In this document: positions 1 through 12,612 of the stretch, one piece after another
Numbering within the stretch: position 1 is the stretch's first letter
Layout: every line of letters begins with the position of its first letter
Source of the DNA: Cepaea nemoralis
Lineage: Eukaryota; Mollusca; Gastropoda; Stylommatophora; Helicidae
Length of the DNA: 64,000 bases
Reading direction: 5' to 3'
NCBI GenBank assembly: GCA_014155875.1
Contig: JACEFZ010027120.1
Coordinates: 1-64,000 of the forward strand
Notes under the pieces: model-generated
Told to the model about the DNA's origin: nothing
The model's database searches: none
What the model saw: only the letters and a program-made list of their open reading frames with translations
Translations under genes and position numbers: made by a program

Positions 1-955
1 TCCTCCTCAATCCTCCTCCTCTCTTTTAACTCTCATCCCTATTCCCACTTAACATTCTCCTACTCACTTCTTCCTCCTCTACTCATCCCTCCTTCATCCC
101 CCTTTCTTCCTGCTCCCTCTCCTCATCCCTCAAATAATCCTCCTTCCTTTAGCCTAATAAATCTTCCTGCCTCTCACTATAATCAGCCTAATTCCTCCTC
201 CTTCTCCCTCCCTCCTCCTTCTCCCTCCTCAGTCCCCTCCGTCCTCCTTCCTCCCCCTCATCCTTCCTCCTCCTCCTTCCCTCCTCTCCTCCTGCTCCTC
301 CTCCTCCTCCCTCTACCTCCTCCCTCCTCCTTCTCTCCTCCTCCTCCCTCCTCCTCATCACTCCTCCTCCCTCCTCCTCCTTCTTCCTCCCTCCTCCTCC
401 CCCCTCCCCCCTCTCCGCCTCCTCTCTCCTCCTCCTCCCTCTACCTCCTCCTCCTCTCTCCTACTTCCTCTACCTCCTCCCTCCTCCTCCCTTCACATTC
501 TCCTCCTCCCTCTTCCTCCCTCCTCCTCTTCTCTCCGCCTCCCTCCTCCTCCTCCTCCTCCCTCTACCTCCTCCCTCCTCCTCCCTTCACATTCCTCCTC
601 CTCCCTCCTCATCCTCCCCTCCTCCCCCTCCTTCTCCTCCATCTCCCTCCTCCTTCTCCCTCTTCCTCCTCCCTCTTCCTTCTCCCTCCGCCTCCTCCCT
701 CCTACTCTCTCCTCCTCCTCCCTCCTCCTCCCTCTCCTCCTCCTGCTCCCTTCTCCTACTGCGTTCTCCTCCTCCCTCCTTCTCCCTCCTCCTCCCTCTT
801 CCTCCTCCCTCCTCCTCGCCTTCTCCTCCACACTACTCCTCCCTCCTCCTAATCCCTCCTCCTCCCTCCTATTCCTCCCTACTCCTCCTGTCTCCTCCCT
901 CCTCCTCCCTCCTCTTCCCTCCTCCACCTCCCTCTTCCTCCTCCCTCCTCCATTT
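1..955. repeat. TCC-rich pyrimidine low-complexity tract
   Basis: The plus strand is almost entirely C and T, built from imperfect TCC, CTCC and TCCC units. The minus strand reads as a Glu/Gly/Arg-rich frame, which is what any GGA-rich repeat gives; it is not treated as a gene. Such tracts can form triplex DNA, but nothing here shows a function. Confidence 0.95.
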
Positions 956-959
956 ACCC

Positions 960-1071
960 AAGACAGACAGACAGTCAGACAGATAGTCGGGAACGGGATC
1001 TTATATGACTACTTATATAATTTAAATGAGATGCTCTCCATCATGGGCTGGGCCGGGTCAGACAGACAGAC

Positions 1072-1160
<89 letters not shown>

Positions 1161-1359
1161 GTCGGGAACAGGAACTTATATGACTACTTATATGAATTAA
1201 ATGAGATTCTCCCCACCAGGAGTTGGGCGATGCCGGGCCGGGTCAGACAGACAGACGATAGATAGTCGGAACGGGAACTTATATGACTACTTATATGAAT
1301 TAAATTAGATTCTCCCCATCAGGGTCTGGGCGAAGACGGGCCGGGTCAGACAGACAGAC

Positions 1360-1390
<31 letters not shown>

Positions 1391-1487
1391 TAGTCGGTAA
1401 CGGGAACGAGAACTTATATGACTACTTATATGAATTAAATGAGATGCTCCCCACCAGGGTCTGGGCGAAGCCGGGCCGGGTCAGCTA

Positions 1488-1488
<1 letters not shown>
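960..1488 (+). mobile_element. Helitron-like 3' end, repeated with (GACA)n arrays
   Basis: Four copies of a roughly 75-bp unit are separated by GACA/GATA tetranucleotide arrays; each unit carries ACTTATATGACTACTTATAT and ends in a GC-rich block. The last copy can fold into an 8-bp stem with one bulged G (1458-1466 with 1470-1477, loop GAA). Seven bases later comes CTAG (1485-1488) followed by T. A hairpin a few bases before CTRR, inserted ahead of T, is the known 3' signature of Helitrons, and internal tetranucleotide arrays occur in their short non-autonomous forms. No 5' TC end or Rep/helicase gene was found, so the class rests on the terminus alone. Confidence 0.45.
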
Positions 1489-1583
<95 letters not shown>

Positions 1584-1590
1584 TATATAT
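1489..1590. repeat. (TA)n microsatellite
   Basis: An almost pure TA run directly follows the Helitron-like CTAG end, with one phase shift near 1576. Insertion next to T within AT dinucleotides fits Helitron target preference. Confidence 0.95.
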
Positions 1591-1663
1591 GGCATGTGCA
1601 CACGCATTCCTATCTGATGCTTCCTTTCTAACTTCACAAGTTTAAACGAAATGTATGTTTCAC

Positions 1664-1902
<239 letters not shown>

Positions 1903-3964
1903 TCGCGCTATCTCGAGATATCAGCAAAATGAATGTTGTGAGCTTAGACAATAACCTATACATTTTCATTCACTTAAAATGTGACTTCCCTGTAGTGACT
2001 TAGTCACATAGTTACAGAAGTGAAAGAAAACATATGTTGTTGTTCATTTCCATGTATATATCAGATATAGGTTGTGGTGTATTCTTTGGCGACCATCTTA
2101 TTTTTTCTTCACAATTGTCATGATTCAGTTTGTTATTAACAAATCACATTCACGCATTATATCGTGGAAAACGGTCCAAGCGCTGACCAGTGTCAGACCA
2201 GAGACAAGTGTCTCCGCTAAGCGTCAAGTCAGAGGTTGACCACAGTCCAAGTACGGACGGGTCGAGATTGATCGTGGCAATGGCAGTATTCACCCTGCGC
2301 CCACCTGTAGTTTGACTGAAGTTATATTGTTTTAATATAAGAACGTGGGTGTGAGAATTCTTAAGGTTTAAAGAATAGTATGTAGAGATTCAGATGAATC
2401 TACGTAAAAGGCCCGAGGTGAATTAAAGATATAAAATGAACCGATCTTCTGTTGTACTTCGAACTTGTAGGAAGTTGTGACAACGAGTGGCAATGTGAAA
2501 AATATATAATATGGTGGCTCCGTCCACCAAGACCAATGTTCAGAATGGTCAGCCATCACGCAGACGGTAGGCTGGACACTGTGAGGAATTGTGTCCCTGA
2601 TACAACTATCGGTGTTCCTGACTGATATTATCACAACAGAACAACCAGCCAACAGGAGGAAACTATGTTAGATTACCGTTGCAATCTGAACACACTGTCA
2701 TACAGCAACTTCCCAGCGCAACTAAACAGGGTCATGTCAACTACAATAACACTACTAAGACAGGACCCACCAAACCTGGGTTTATGGCAAATTAGGGGGC
2801 TTGTCGATCCTGAACCTTTGGGAACCAGGTGTCAATGTGGAGGGGCTCGCGATTCTGAACCTTTTGGAACCACATGTCATTATACCTTGGGAACCCAGTG
2901 TCAATGTTGGGCTTGCTGAACCTGAACCCTTGGAAATCCGCGTCAACGTGGGAGCTGCCATGTACCAAAACATCATTATTTTGCACTAAGGAAATAGGCT
3001 AGAAAAAAGAATGAATAACAGAAGAGCAACAATCACAAGGGACAGCGAGTGATTGTAGCAGACACGAAAAAGTATGATGATAGTCCAACCTCGGAACAAC
3101 GGTCCGAGACAGGGAAGTCACTCAAGCGACAAGACAGTAGTGACGTCACGGCGAAGGAACTGAAAAATCAATTAGTCTGGGTCTGTGCATGAGAGAGGTT
3201 GGAAAGATACAATTTGGCGATTGAAAACGACAATCACCTTCAAGTAAAGTGTACTATCGAATACTTGATGATGATGGCTTGCACCAAGTATTGATGGTGA
3301 AAAGATTAGTGAAGATGAATCCGGCGCAAGCGAAAATGTTTCGTCCGTCCAGATCAGGGTGAACATCATTTTCAAAATGTCCTGTGTGAAATCGTAAGTT
3401 GGCACTTGACAATTTTACCACTTGTTGTAGTCAGAGAGGTAGTGGCTTTCGAGACGATAGATGTGGGTTCACATTATAAGATATATATTAATATTACCAG
3501 TCGTCGCACAACGATATTTTGTAAATCCATCTGTCCTCCGACCTACTGTGAGGCTGAGGGGATAGTGGGCGACTGGAGGTTGGAACACTGTCAAACTATT
3601 AAACGTGACCCACACTAGGACGCTGAAGTTGTTCGCCTTTTTTGACTACCGTGGTTTCCATGTATATATTCGTCAAGATTGCCTCGCTTTCGCGACAAGC
3701 CTGTGAAACAGGTACTTGACACCCATGGGATGGCTCTGAAAATTCGAGACACACAAAAAAGACACCCCAATTAGTTCAAGGTGACCTTGCCGCCATGATA
3801 AGCCATTCACTAACCTGAGAACTGTGGTCTGCCTGTGAAATGTTAGTCAAGACAATGGTTAACCACCTGATCTATAAAAATGAGTAAAATCGAGTGCACT
3901 TCCCAGCCGTGACCACGTCACGTATGTTCTGTCACTGTTATATAACTACAAATATCCAAGTATT
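1903..3964. other. No recognisable gene
   Basis: Mixed-composition sequence with only short open frames on either strand and no domain that I recognise. Its right edge is the target site of the LTR element that starts at 3970. The bases next to that junction resemble, once the insertion is removed, sequence at about 33100-33140, so at least the right edge probably belongs to an older repeat. Confidence 0.5.
2798..2960. repeat. Short minisatellite, about 50-bp unit
   Basis: Four diverged copies of a unit containing CTTGGGAACC and GTGTCAATGT follow one another. The copies differ by point changes and small indels, so the array looks old. Confidence 0.6.
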
Positions 3965-3969
3965 GACAT
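3965..3969. other. Target-site duplication GACAT, left copy
   Basis: GACAT immediately precedes the left LTR and is repeated exactly at 13300-13304 after the right LTR. Five-base duplications are normal for Ty3-type integrase. Confidence 0.85.
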
Positions 3970-4660
3970 TGTCATGAGTTAAATGCTGATCCCTGCTTCC
4001 TCTAAAATGATATTGACCTGACGTTTAACTGCTAGAGCTAAATGGTACAATCACATTAGGACGGCCTCACTCTGCTGACTCCAACATAAATCCAACAACA
4101 AAGTCTTTTGAGTGAACTGAGATATAATTTATCGCAGGCAACTTCAACAGCAAACGTGAGCGAGTGAGCGCATCCAGTCTTGAGTCTTTCGCACTGCACT
4201 TTCGCTCTTGCTTCTCCATCGCTATTCATCTATTTAGACTGTGTGGATATTTGGGCACCAAGCGGGCCACCTGCCATGATAATGAATGTACAACAAACGC
4301 CTACCTTCCACTGTCATATAGGGAATACGATATATGCCAGCGACCGTGGCATCAGGATAGCCAGGAGTACCTGTAGTCAATTGCCGGACACACCTAGAGC
4401 GACTTCATGTGGACACTGAGGATTGGCAACATCATAAAGGCCGGTATTCGGTGACTGGTGTTGAAGCACGTCCTAGCTTGTCTTTGCTGGATCACAAACT
4501 AAAGCTTAAGCCGTTACGGTGTTAGGTGACGTCGTATCATGACGTCTAAATTGCGTTCAATGTTGGTGTCACAATGTTCACCATTTGTGACACCCGTTAT
4601 CTTCTTCTTTGATGCGCTAACTCATCAATTGCCTGCCTCACTGTCATTTACTACATGACA
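3970..4660 (-). repeat. LTR of element A (3' LTR by transcription)
   Basis: 691 bp, beginning TGTCATGAG and ending CTACATGACA. It aligns along its full length with 12613-13299 in the same orientation, with small differences such as the region around 4320-4335. Terminal 7-bp inverted repeats match those of the partner. Confidence 0.88.
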
Positions 4661-4674
4661 GCTTTGCCCCCTCT
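4661..4674 (-). promoter_or_regulatory. Polypurine tract of element A
   Basis: Read on the minus strand this is AGAGGGGGCAAAGC, directly before the 3' LTR. A purine run here primes plus-strand DNA synthesis in LTR elements. Its position on this side fixes the element's orientation. Confidence 0.7.
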
Positions 4675-6776
4675 ACAATGAAAATGATCGTTAGACCATT
4701 TTCTATGTTATCTTGACATGCAAGCAAATGATGTCCACGACGTAAATTACATCCTATTGTGATAGATAACGCATTCACCGTCCTTGGAACTTAGTTTGTC
4801 AATGTGAACCAATCTAGATCGTGGGATATTGAACACCGGACTAAAATACAAGTCCCGAACACCGCCACCTCTACATTCTATAAATGATCCCTGAGATGTT
4901 ATCGCGTTAACATGCCCGACTACTTGTAACTAAACTAAGGCTCAAACACCGCCAGTTCATATATTAAGATCTGTTATCGCGTATATATGTTGACACCTTA
5001 AAACTACTAACGGTCTCTATATCCCCGAGTGCCGTCAGTTAAATAAAAACACCATCCAGTGTTGCATACCCAACGATCACATGATCCGTAGTCGACAACT
5101 GATTGTCCTTGACGTGAATACATATATCCACACAACTGTAAGTCGACCTGGCACACCCTCATTTCTTCTCGCTACATCATGTCGATAGGGAAAACTATTC
5201 TCAATATCACTGTGTTATATATCTATAATGTGTTGTTCATTTGTTATATGTATCTATATATTCTATAATGTGTATTGTTACTATATGTTTGTGTCTATTA
5301 CTTTTCTTTCATTCCTTTCTCTTCATTCGTCCATCATGAAAATGATACATATATGATGATTAGTTAACACAAAACATATTATTGACATTAATAACTACAA
5401 CACATTAATGTACTGATAATTAAAATAACCAATATCAATCATCATAATAGTTATAAACACCAACAAAAATATATATATAACCATAACATTAAAAAAAATA
5501 AACATTTTTACTTAAAACAACCAATATTATTTAAAATATACCTACTTAATTAACTATCATATATCTACCTATCACCTGAAATCCAAAACTCTACACCGTC
5601 ATTAAAACTGTTAATCAATACTGTCATCACTTCCGTGTGTATTGAATCTGTTACTTATTTTCAAAGACTAAATTACTGAAATCAAATTAAAAGTATATCT
5701 ATTAGGCAAACTACCAACAATACTACCATGCTGGCTTGTTAAAGAGTGAAGCCAACTTAATTGATCATGTCGCCTCCACAGTACGTGAAACTTTTCATCT
5801 GTCTCTAATACTACCACTCTGGCCTGTCCAAGAATGCAGCAATCTTAATTGATCATGCCAGGTTAGCATTACATCCCTTTAATCTCGTGACACTTTTTTA
5901 CCTGTCTTTCTGCAATAATAATAATAACAAGTGACTAACTTATTTATATTTAAACAACTGTTTTCATACATGTGGTGTTTCAAAAGTAAGTTACAGTCAT
6001 AATAAAGTAACATTATATTTAGACATTATAATATTCCCATTTAACTAAAAACCATTTAACCAAAATTAAAATTATATTTTATTCATACAATATGTTTATA
6101 ATCTACTTAATAAATCTGCTAAATTATTTATTTAGTATTAACCGATATGATTTAGGAAACTATGTAAATTTAGCCATGCCCGCTATTAATACATCTATTT
6201 GGGCATAGGTTCTGGATAAAGATACTCATTTATACACATCTAAAAAAAAATTTTATGCTTATGAATATGGACAATACAATGAACACAGTAGACGACATAA
6301 CATCTTATAAAAATAATCATGATGACAATACGACCACAACATCGTTACATGTTTTACGCAAGGTTAGTAAAATTCATTCAGCAGAAAATATAAACGAAAT
6401 TCATTGAAATCCTGCTTCACCGTATCAATACTGTAGTCGTGTGTCATTAACCCATACACACGTCAACAATAGAGTTCCACTGTTGCATGATCTCCATGCT
6501 GTTATCAGTTTTAAGTACTATTAATAATCACACCTACCTACAACAAAACCCTGTTATGTGTCAATAACCCATACCCACAACAGCGATTAGTTGTCTTTAC
6601 TATCATATGTTCAACAATTCGCATAGGAAGACCTCTGCCACAGAACAATTACCCATATCATATGCCAGAAGGCCGCCAAACACGATAAGAACATATTATG
6701 TTCAGCGACTTCGTCGCCACACGTTATAATCCATATATCATTTTGCGACTTTCCAGATGTTTACCCCAGCTGTTAA
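4675..6776. other. AT-rich, apparently non-coding interior of element A
   Basis: This is the 3' part of element A by its transcription, where RT, RNase H and integrase would be expected. I see no long frame or recognisable motif on either strand. A diverged direct duplication of about 105 bp lies near 5713-5915. The region is either heavily decayed or was replaced by unrelated sequence. Confidence 0.5.
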
Positions 6777-6931
6777 TTTTCTACTGGACAAATCCCGACC
6801 AATTCTAGTGTAAAACCTTCTGAACAGTAGGCCTCTACACATGTTTATGTATCAACAATTTTCTACTGGACAAATCCCGACCAATTCTAGTGTAAAACCT
6901 TCTGAACAGTAGGCCCTACACATGTTTATGT
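6777..6931. repeat. Direct duplication of about 78 bp
   Basis: Two near-identical copies of a segment starting TTTTCTACTGGACAAATCCC lie side by side. Their ends contain the CAGTAGGCC core of the 30-bp array that follows, so this duplication looks like the first step of array growth. Confidence 0.8.
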
Positions 6932-9143
6932 ATCAACAGTAGGCCCTACACATGTTTATGTATCAACAGTAGGCCCTACACATGTTTATGTATCAACAGT
7001 AGGCCCTACACATGTTTATGTATCAACAGTAGGCCCTACACATGTTTATGTATCAACAGTAGGCCCTACACATGTTTATGTATCAACAGTAGGCCCTACA
7101 CATGTTTATGTATCAACAGTAGGCCCTACACATGTTTATGTATCAACAGTAGGCCCTACACATGTTTATGTATCAACAGTAGGCCCTACACATGTTTATG
7201 TATCAACAGTAGGCCCTACACATGTTTATGTATCAACAGTAGGCCCTACACATGTTTATGTATCAACAGTAGGCCCTACACATGTTTATGTATCAACAGT
7301 AGGCCCCTACACATGTTTATGTATCAACAGTAGGCCCTACACATGTTTATGTATCAACAGTAGGCCCTACACATGTTTATGTATCAACAGTAGGCCCCTA
7401 CACATGTTTATGTATCAACAGTAGGCCCTACACATGTTTATGTATCAACAGTAGGCCCCTACACATGTTTATGTATCAACAGTAGGCCCTACACATGTTT
7501 ATGTATCAACAGTAGGCCCCTACACATGTTTATGTATCAACAGTAGGCCCCTACACATGTTATGTATCAACAGTAGGCCCTACACATGTTTATGTATCAA
7601 CAGTAGGCCCTACACATGTTTATGTATCAACAGTAGGCCCCTACACATGTTTATGTATCAACAGTAGGCCCCTACACATGTTTATGTATCAACAGTAGGC
7701 CCCTACACATGTTTATGTATCAACAGTAGGCCCTACACATGTTTATGTATCAACAGTAGGCCCTACACATGTTTATGTATCAACAGTAGGCCCCTACACA
7801 TGTTTATGTATCAACAGTAGGCCCCTACACATGTTTATGTATCAACAGTAGGCCCTACACATGTTTATGTATCAACAGTAGGCCCTACACATGTTTATGT
7901 ATCAACAGTAGGCCCTACACATGTTTATGTATCAACAGTAGGCCCTACACATGTTATGTATCAACAGTAGGCCCTACACATGTTTATGTATCAACAGTAG
8001 GCCCTACACATGTTTATGTATCAACAGTAGGCCCCTACACATGTTTATGTATCAACAGTAGGCCCTACACATGTTTATGTATCAACAGTAGGCCCTACAC
8101 ATGTTTATGTATCAACAGTAGGCCCTACACATGTTTATGTATCAACAGTAGGCCCCTACACATGTTTATGTATCAACAGTAGGCCCTACACATGTTTATG
8201 TATCAACAGTAGGCCCCTACACATGTTATGTATCAACAGTAGGCCCTACACATGTTTATGTATCAACAGTAGGCCCTACACATGTTTATGTATCAACAGT
8301 AGGCCCCTACACATGTTTATGTATCAACAGTAGGCCCTACACATGTTTATGTATCAACAGTAGGCCCTACACATGTTTATGTATCAACAGTAGGCCCCTA
8401 CACATGTTTATGTATCAACAGTAGGCCCCTACACATGTTTATGTATCAACAGTAGGCCCTACACATGTTTATGTATCAACAGTAGGCCCTACACATGTTT
8501 ATGTATCAACAGTAGACCCTACACATGTTTATGTATCAACAGTAGGCCCTACACATGTTTATGTATCAACAGTAGCCCCCTACACATGTTTATGTATCAA
8601 CAGTAGGCCCCTACACATGTTTATGTATCAACAGTAGGCCCTACACATGTTTATGTATCAACAGTAGGCCCTACACATGTTTATGTATCAACAGTAGGCC
8701 CTACACATGTTTATGTATCAACAGTAGGCCCTACACATGTTTATGTATCAACAGTAGGCCCTACACATGTTTATGTATCAACAGTAGGCCCTACACATGT
8801 TTATGTATCAACAGTAGGCCCCTACACATGTTTATGTATCAACAGTAGGCCCTACACATGTTTATGTATCAACAGTAGGCCCTACACATGTTTATGTATC
8901 AACAGTAGGCCCTACACATGTTTATGTATCAACAGTAGGCCCTACACATGTTTATGTATCAACAGTAGGCCCTACACATGTTTATGTATCAACAGTAGGC
9001 CCTACACATGTTTATGTATCAACAGTAGGCCCTACACATGTTTATGTATCAACAGTAGGCCCTACACATGTTTATGTATCAACAGTAGGCCCTACACATG
9101 TTTATGTATCAACAGTAGGCCCTACACATGTTTATGTATCAAC
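6822..9143. repeat. 30-bp minisatellite, about 76 copies
   Basis: The monomer contains CAGTAGGCCCTACACATG followed by TTTATGTATCAA. Monomers are 30 bp, with a common 31-bp form that has one extra C and a rarer form lacking one T. The first dozen and last dozen or so copies are almost all the 30-bp form; the extra-C form is concentrated in the middle (about 7300-8850). It lies inside element A, downstream of the retropepsin frame by element orientation. There are no unique spacers, so it is not a CRISPR array. Confidence 0.97.
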
Positions 9144-9426
9144 ATTATTTTGGCTCAGGCCATTCCTTCAGATGTTATCCATCCTGCATGCATACCAATC
9201 TTGATGAAGTGCTAAAAAGAAGATATTTTCTACGTCTAACCCATATTAACTAATAACTGTAGACAAGAAATGTAAGATGAAATTTAGTACTTGTGATTTT
9301 AACTGTCTGCGAAAATCAGAACCACTTCTTTTGTAATACCCTAATGTGTCTGTACTGTACTATGTGTTTATCTAATTACCTAACATTGACATTCATCCCA
9401 ATTTATTTTTCTTTATATTCTTCCTT

Positions 9427-10467
9427 TTATACATTTTCTTTCTTTCTTTCTTTCTTTGTTTCAAACCTATAGAATCTCTCTTCTGCACATACGCCAATAT
9501 ATGTATATTGTAACTCTGTTGCCTGGAATACTGGTATAGTTTTCACTCTTGTGTACCATGCGTACTGTATATGCTGCACTGACGTATGTTTGGTAAGTCT
9601 GTACCAAAGGTCAAGGTAGGCAAGTGTAGTCAGCCTACTGTAATGCTTTTTTCCTTTACCTATAAAGTTCATAAAATATCTTTTTGTTTGTATGCAACAG
9701 TTTAAACCGTTTGTTTTGACTTGCACGTACATGTTTGTACTGGTATAGATAAGATATCCTTTTGTTCGTGTGTACCTGTTAATAACGACGCCTATATCCT
9801 GTGATATAATCAGTTTAACCATGGTAATGATGTGAGCAACGACCATGGCAATTAGATCCCATTTTGATTGTTTAATGGGCCTTGCGTGTTGAGCATGTAC
9901 CTTTTTCGTGCAACAACTAGTGTATGTAACTTTTGGTTTCCTTTTGGGATGTTTGAGAAAGATATCATCTAAAGACATATAATCCCGTTTGACATGTTTT
10001 ATACACTTCTTTTCTGTTGTGCTATTAGTCTTTTGTGTTACATCATGTTCATCAGAAGTTGATATAACCTGCTTAACTTGTGTATTTTCTTCTTCTGTAT
10101 GCGTCGTTTGAACTTGGGTTTTTCTGAGTGTCTTCTCAAGATTGTGTTCAATGGCTACTTTCCGAACGAAATCCCTGGCATTCGGGATATTACCAATTAT
10201 TAACCCAACACCCGGGTTTGGTAATACCGCTGCACATATTCTACCTTCGTAATACGGGCATTCAATCATAACCCACGCGGTCTTGTATATTTCTACAGTA
10301 CCCCCGAATGTTCTACAACCAATACTATTCCCTGTGTAATCCCTTTCGTTGATCAGTTTGTGATCAACTCCTGCAATAACTGAACTAGTGTCCCTAATGC
10401 ACGTCGTTGATACTCCATTGACAAATGCCTGTTCAGTAATGAGAGTGTCTTCTATGTCTTCGTCATT
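9427..10467 (-). pseudogene. Retropepsin-containing frame of element A
   Basis: An uninterrupted minus-strand frame runs from after a TAG at 10468-10470 to a stop at 9427. Its first ~90 codons are a retroviral-type aspartic protease domain: the active-site segment reads RDTSS (codons DTS at 10392-10384) where element B has RDTGA. It continues through RDYTG, a flap-like GGTVEIY stretch, and LIIGNIP near the end of the domain. DTG or DSG is normal for active retropepsins, so DTS is unusual and may mean loss of activity. After the domain come a Lys/Thr-rich linker, a hydrophobic segment (LIAMVVAHIITMVKLII) and a Tyr-rich tail. No RT follows in frame. The first ATG (10269) lies inside the domain, so this was probably part of a longer polyprotein. 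Confidence 0.7.
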
Positions 10468-10470
10468 CTA

Positions 10471-11324
10471 GATTATGAACACTGTGTTAGTTTCATATAT
10501 TTGTAGAAAGTTTTGTAGCATCGACATGTTGCTATGTTTCACCACTATTCAATAATAATTGCAAGTAGGAACTGTAGAAAGAAGTTCAGTACCAAAAGTA
10601 TACAGGCATATAACTATTAAACACAACTATAATAATTGTAGATCATAAATGTAGACAGAAATTTCGCACGAAAGTCTTGTAACTCACAAAATAAAAGTTA
10701 ACGCCGACAAAGTCAAAGAACGCAGCAAAAATTAGTTTGCTTACACGCCAGAAATTGTCTACTAGAAAATAAATAACACAAAGTTTGCAGAACTATTTAT
10801 AGAAAATAAGATATGCACTACATATAGACAAACTAAACAGAGTTAACAATTTTTAAATCAATAAATAGATAAATAGAATTCCGCACACCAAACTATTATG
10901 ACTTATATAGACCCTGGAAATACCAACCACCAAAGAATTTAGCAAAGCAGAAAGATATTAGCTTAAAAATAATAAAGCCTATACATAATAAATTAAATAA
11001 TGAAACCATAATTTAAAAAAAATAGCAAAGACTAGTTGTAATAATTCCAAAGCAATAAATAAAAAAATAATATTGTTATAATAGTTAAGAAAAGTAATTC
11101 AGCAAAGAAAATATAAGCAGAGTCAACGTTCTTTAACTACGTCAAACTAAGAATAGAAAACATTCATCTGATAACATCTAAAATAATGCGCACACACAAT
11201 TAAGAAAGTCTAGCGCAATATCGCACCAAATTATGTACCGCGCTTATGACGTAATGGAAGACATGAGTGAATTAGAAAAGAATAAAATGTGTGTAATATT
11301 ACAATATTAATGACTGCCACTTAA
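10471..11324. other. AT-rich interior, no gene seen
   Basis: Mostly A/T with many stops in all frames and no recognisable domain. It separates the retropepsin frame from the unrecognised coding relic upstream of it. Confidence 0.5.
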
Positions 11325-11975
11325 CTAAATGAAAGACCACAAACGTTTACTTAGCTCATAAAACACAGTGATTCCTCCACTCAACGTATTAGACTGCAAT
11401 GTCAGACAATCCTGCTCGTACTCGAATCCTATGACTTTGACACCTTTAGGCACGTTGCCTGTCATCAATCCCTGAAGTGGATCGTAATTGATGTTGGTGT
11501 CATTTGCTACAAAGGTGTAGCTATAACGTAGAAAGATTTCAATCTGTTTAATGTTGTATAGCCAACATTAAAAATGTTCTGGTCTGATGAGTTATTGTAT
11601 AGAATTTCCCGGTTTATTTATATATACAATTCCGACATCCAAGGATATGCGCACTTTCAAACACGATAAGATTGTGTTGATTCCGTTGTAATGAGGCGTT
11701 GATACTTCCAGTCATTCAACCGACATCCTATGAGTTCCTGAAGTTTCTGTTGAACCACAAGAAAACGGATCGATTCACCTGGGTTATTTCCGTTCCCAAG
11801 AGGCGTTGAGAAGTACAAAATTTTCTGTTCAGTACACTGAGCTTGAGAATCAATGTATAATGGTCTTCCGTTGATGAAATGTCAGAAGTGCTTCAAGTTT
11901 ATACACAGTACTAGTTCAGCACAGTTGAACGAATATGCACCCTGAATACCACTGGGTGAGATAATCCTGCCATAA
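11325..11975 (-). pseudogene. Unrecognised coding relic in the Gag position of element A
   Basis: Two minus-strand stretches are open in a way that looks like decayed protein coding: about 11975 to 11658 (one internal TGA) and about 11556 to a stop at 11325. The first contains LYIDSQAQC and FLVVQQKLQELIGC; the second contains TGNVPKGVKVIGFEYEQ and GGITVFYELSKRLW. They lie between the primer-binding site and the retropepsin, where Gag is expected. They do not resemble the Gag of element C, and I cannot name the family. They may be a diverged capsid or a captured gene. Confidence 0.4.
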
Positions 11976-12599
11976 TGGTTATGTGCATTTTCAATCAATC
12001 CGTGATTTCATAGAGAAAATCACAATCATGTCATTTCATTGGTACAGTGACAATTGTCATTCTATCTGTTACAAAGGTCATCTAATATATGATGACGAGA
12101 GTTATATTTGACAGTCAGCATTAATCAATGCGAGCAGGAAGCTCTCTGTATGAAACGATATGTATCCTGATTCGATCGCACTGACTGTTATTTCCAAGAA
12201 ATAAACGATGATGATTAATAAACTGAAGACACAATACGAACAACGAGGATGCGCCAACTGGTCTCCAGCACACTAGACCGGCATTATCCTCACAAACATA
12301 GATGTGTTGCGTATTAGTGCATGCGTGACTGTGTGTTCTGTATTCATTCCTTATGATGAGAATATGACCGTTATAATGTCATTCAATCCTGACTCCATAG
12401 TCTGATATTCACTCGGCTTCCAATTATTAATATGTTTGCAGCCAATGTCTCAAAAACATTACTGCCGTCAAACAAAGATGAAATCAACTGACTGTGTCTC
12501 TGTACCGTATCCGTACAATATTGACCTTGTGTCTATAACCGTTATCCTTGACTCACTGACAACCTTACTGTGAACGATCATTTGGTCCAAATCTCTGCA

Positions 12600-12612
12600 G
12601 ACGATGCCCCCA
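12600..12612 (-). promoter_or_regulatory. Primer-binding site of element A, tRNA-Pro-like
   Basis: Read on the minus strand, TGGGGGCATCGTC starts directly at the LTR edge with no spacer. The well-known tRNA-Pro primer site begins TGGGGGCTCGTC, so this differs by one inserted A. It marks 12613-13299 as the 5' LTR. Confidence 0.6.

Noticed and set aside
493..927. Arg/Glu/Gly-rich 144-codon frame
   Set aside because: Translation of GGA-type low complexity.
6822..9143. Possible CRISPR array
   Set aside because: Repeats are contiguous 30-bp monomers without unique spacers, in a eukaryotic retroelement; no cas genes.
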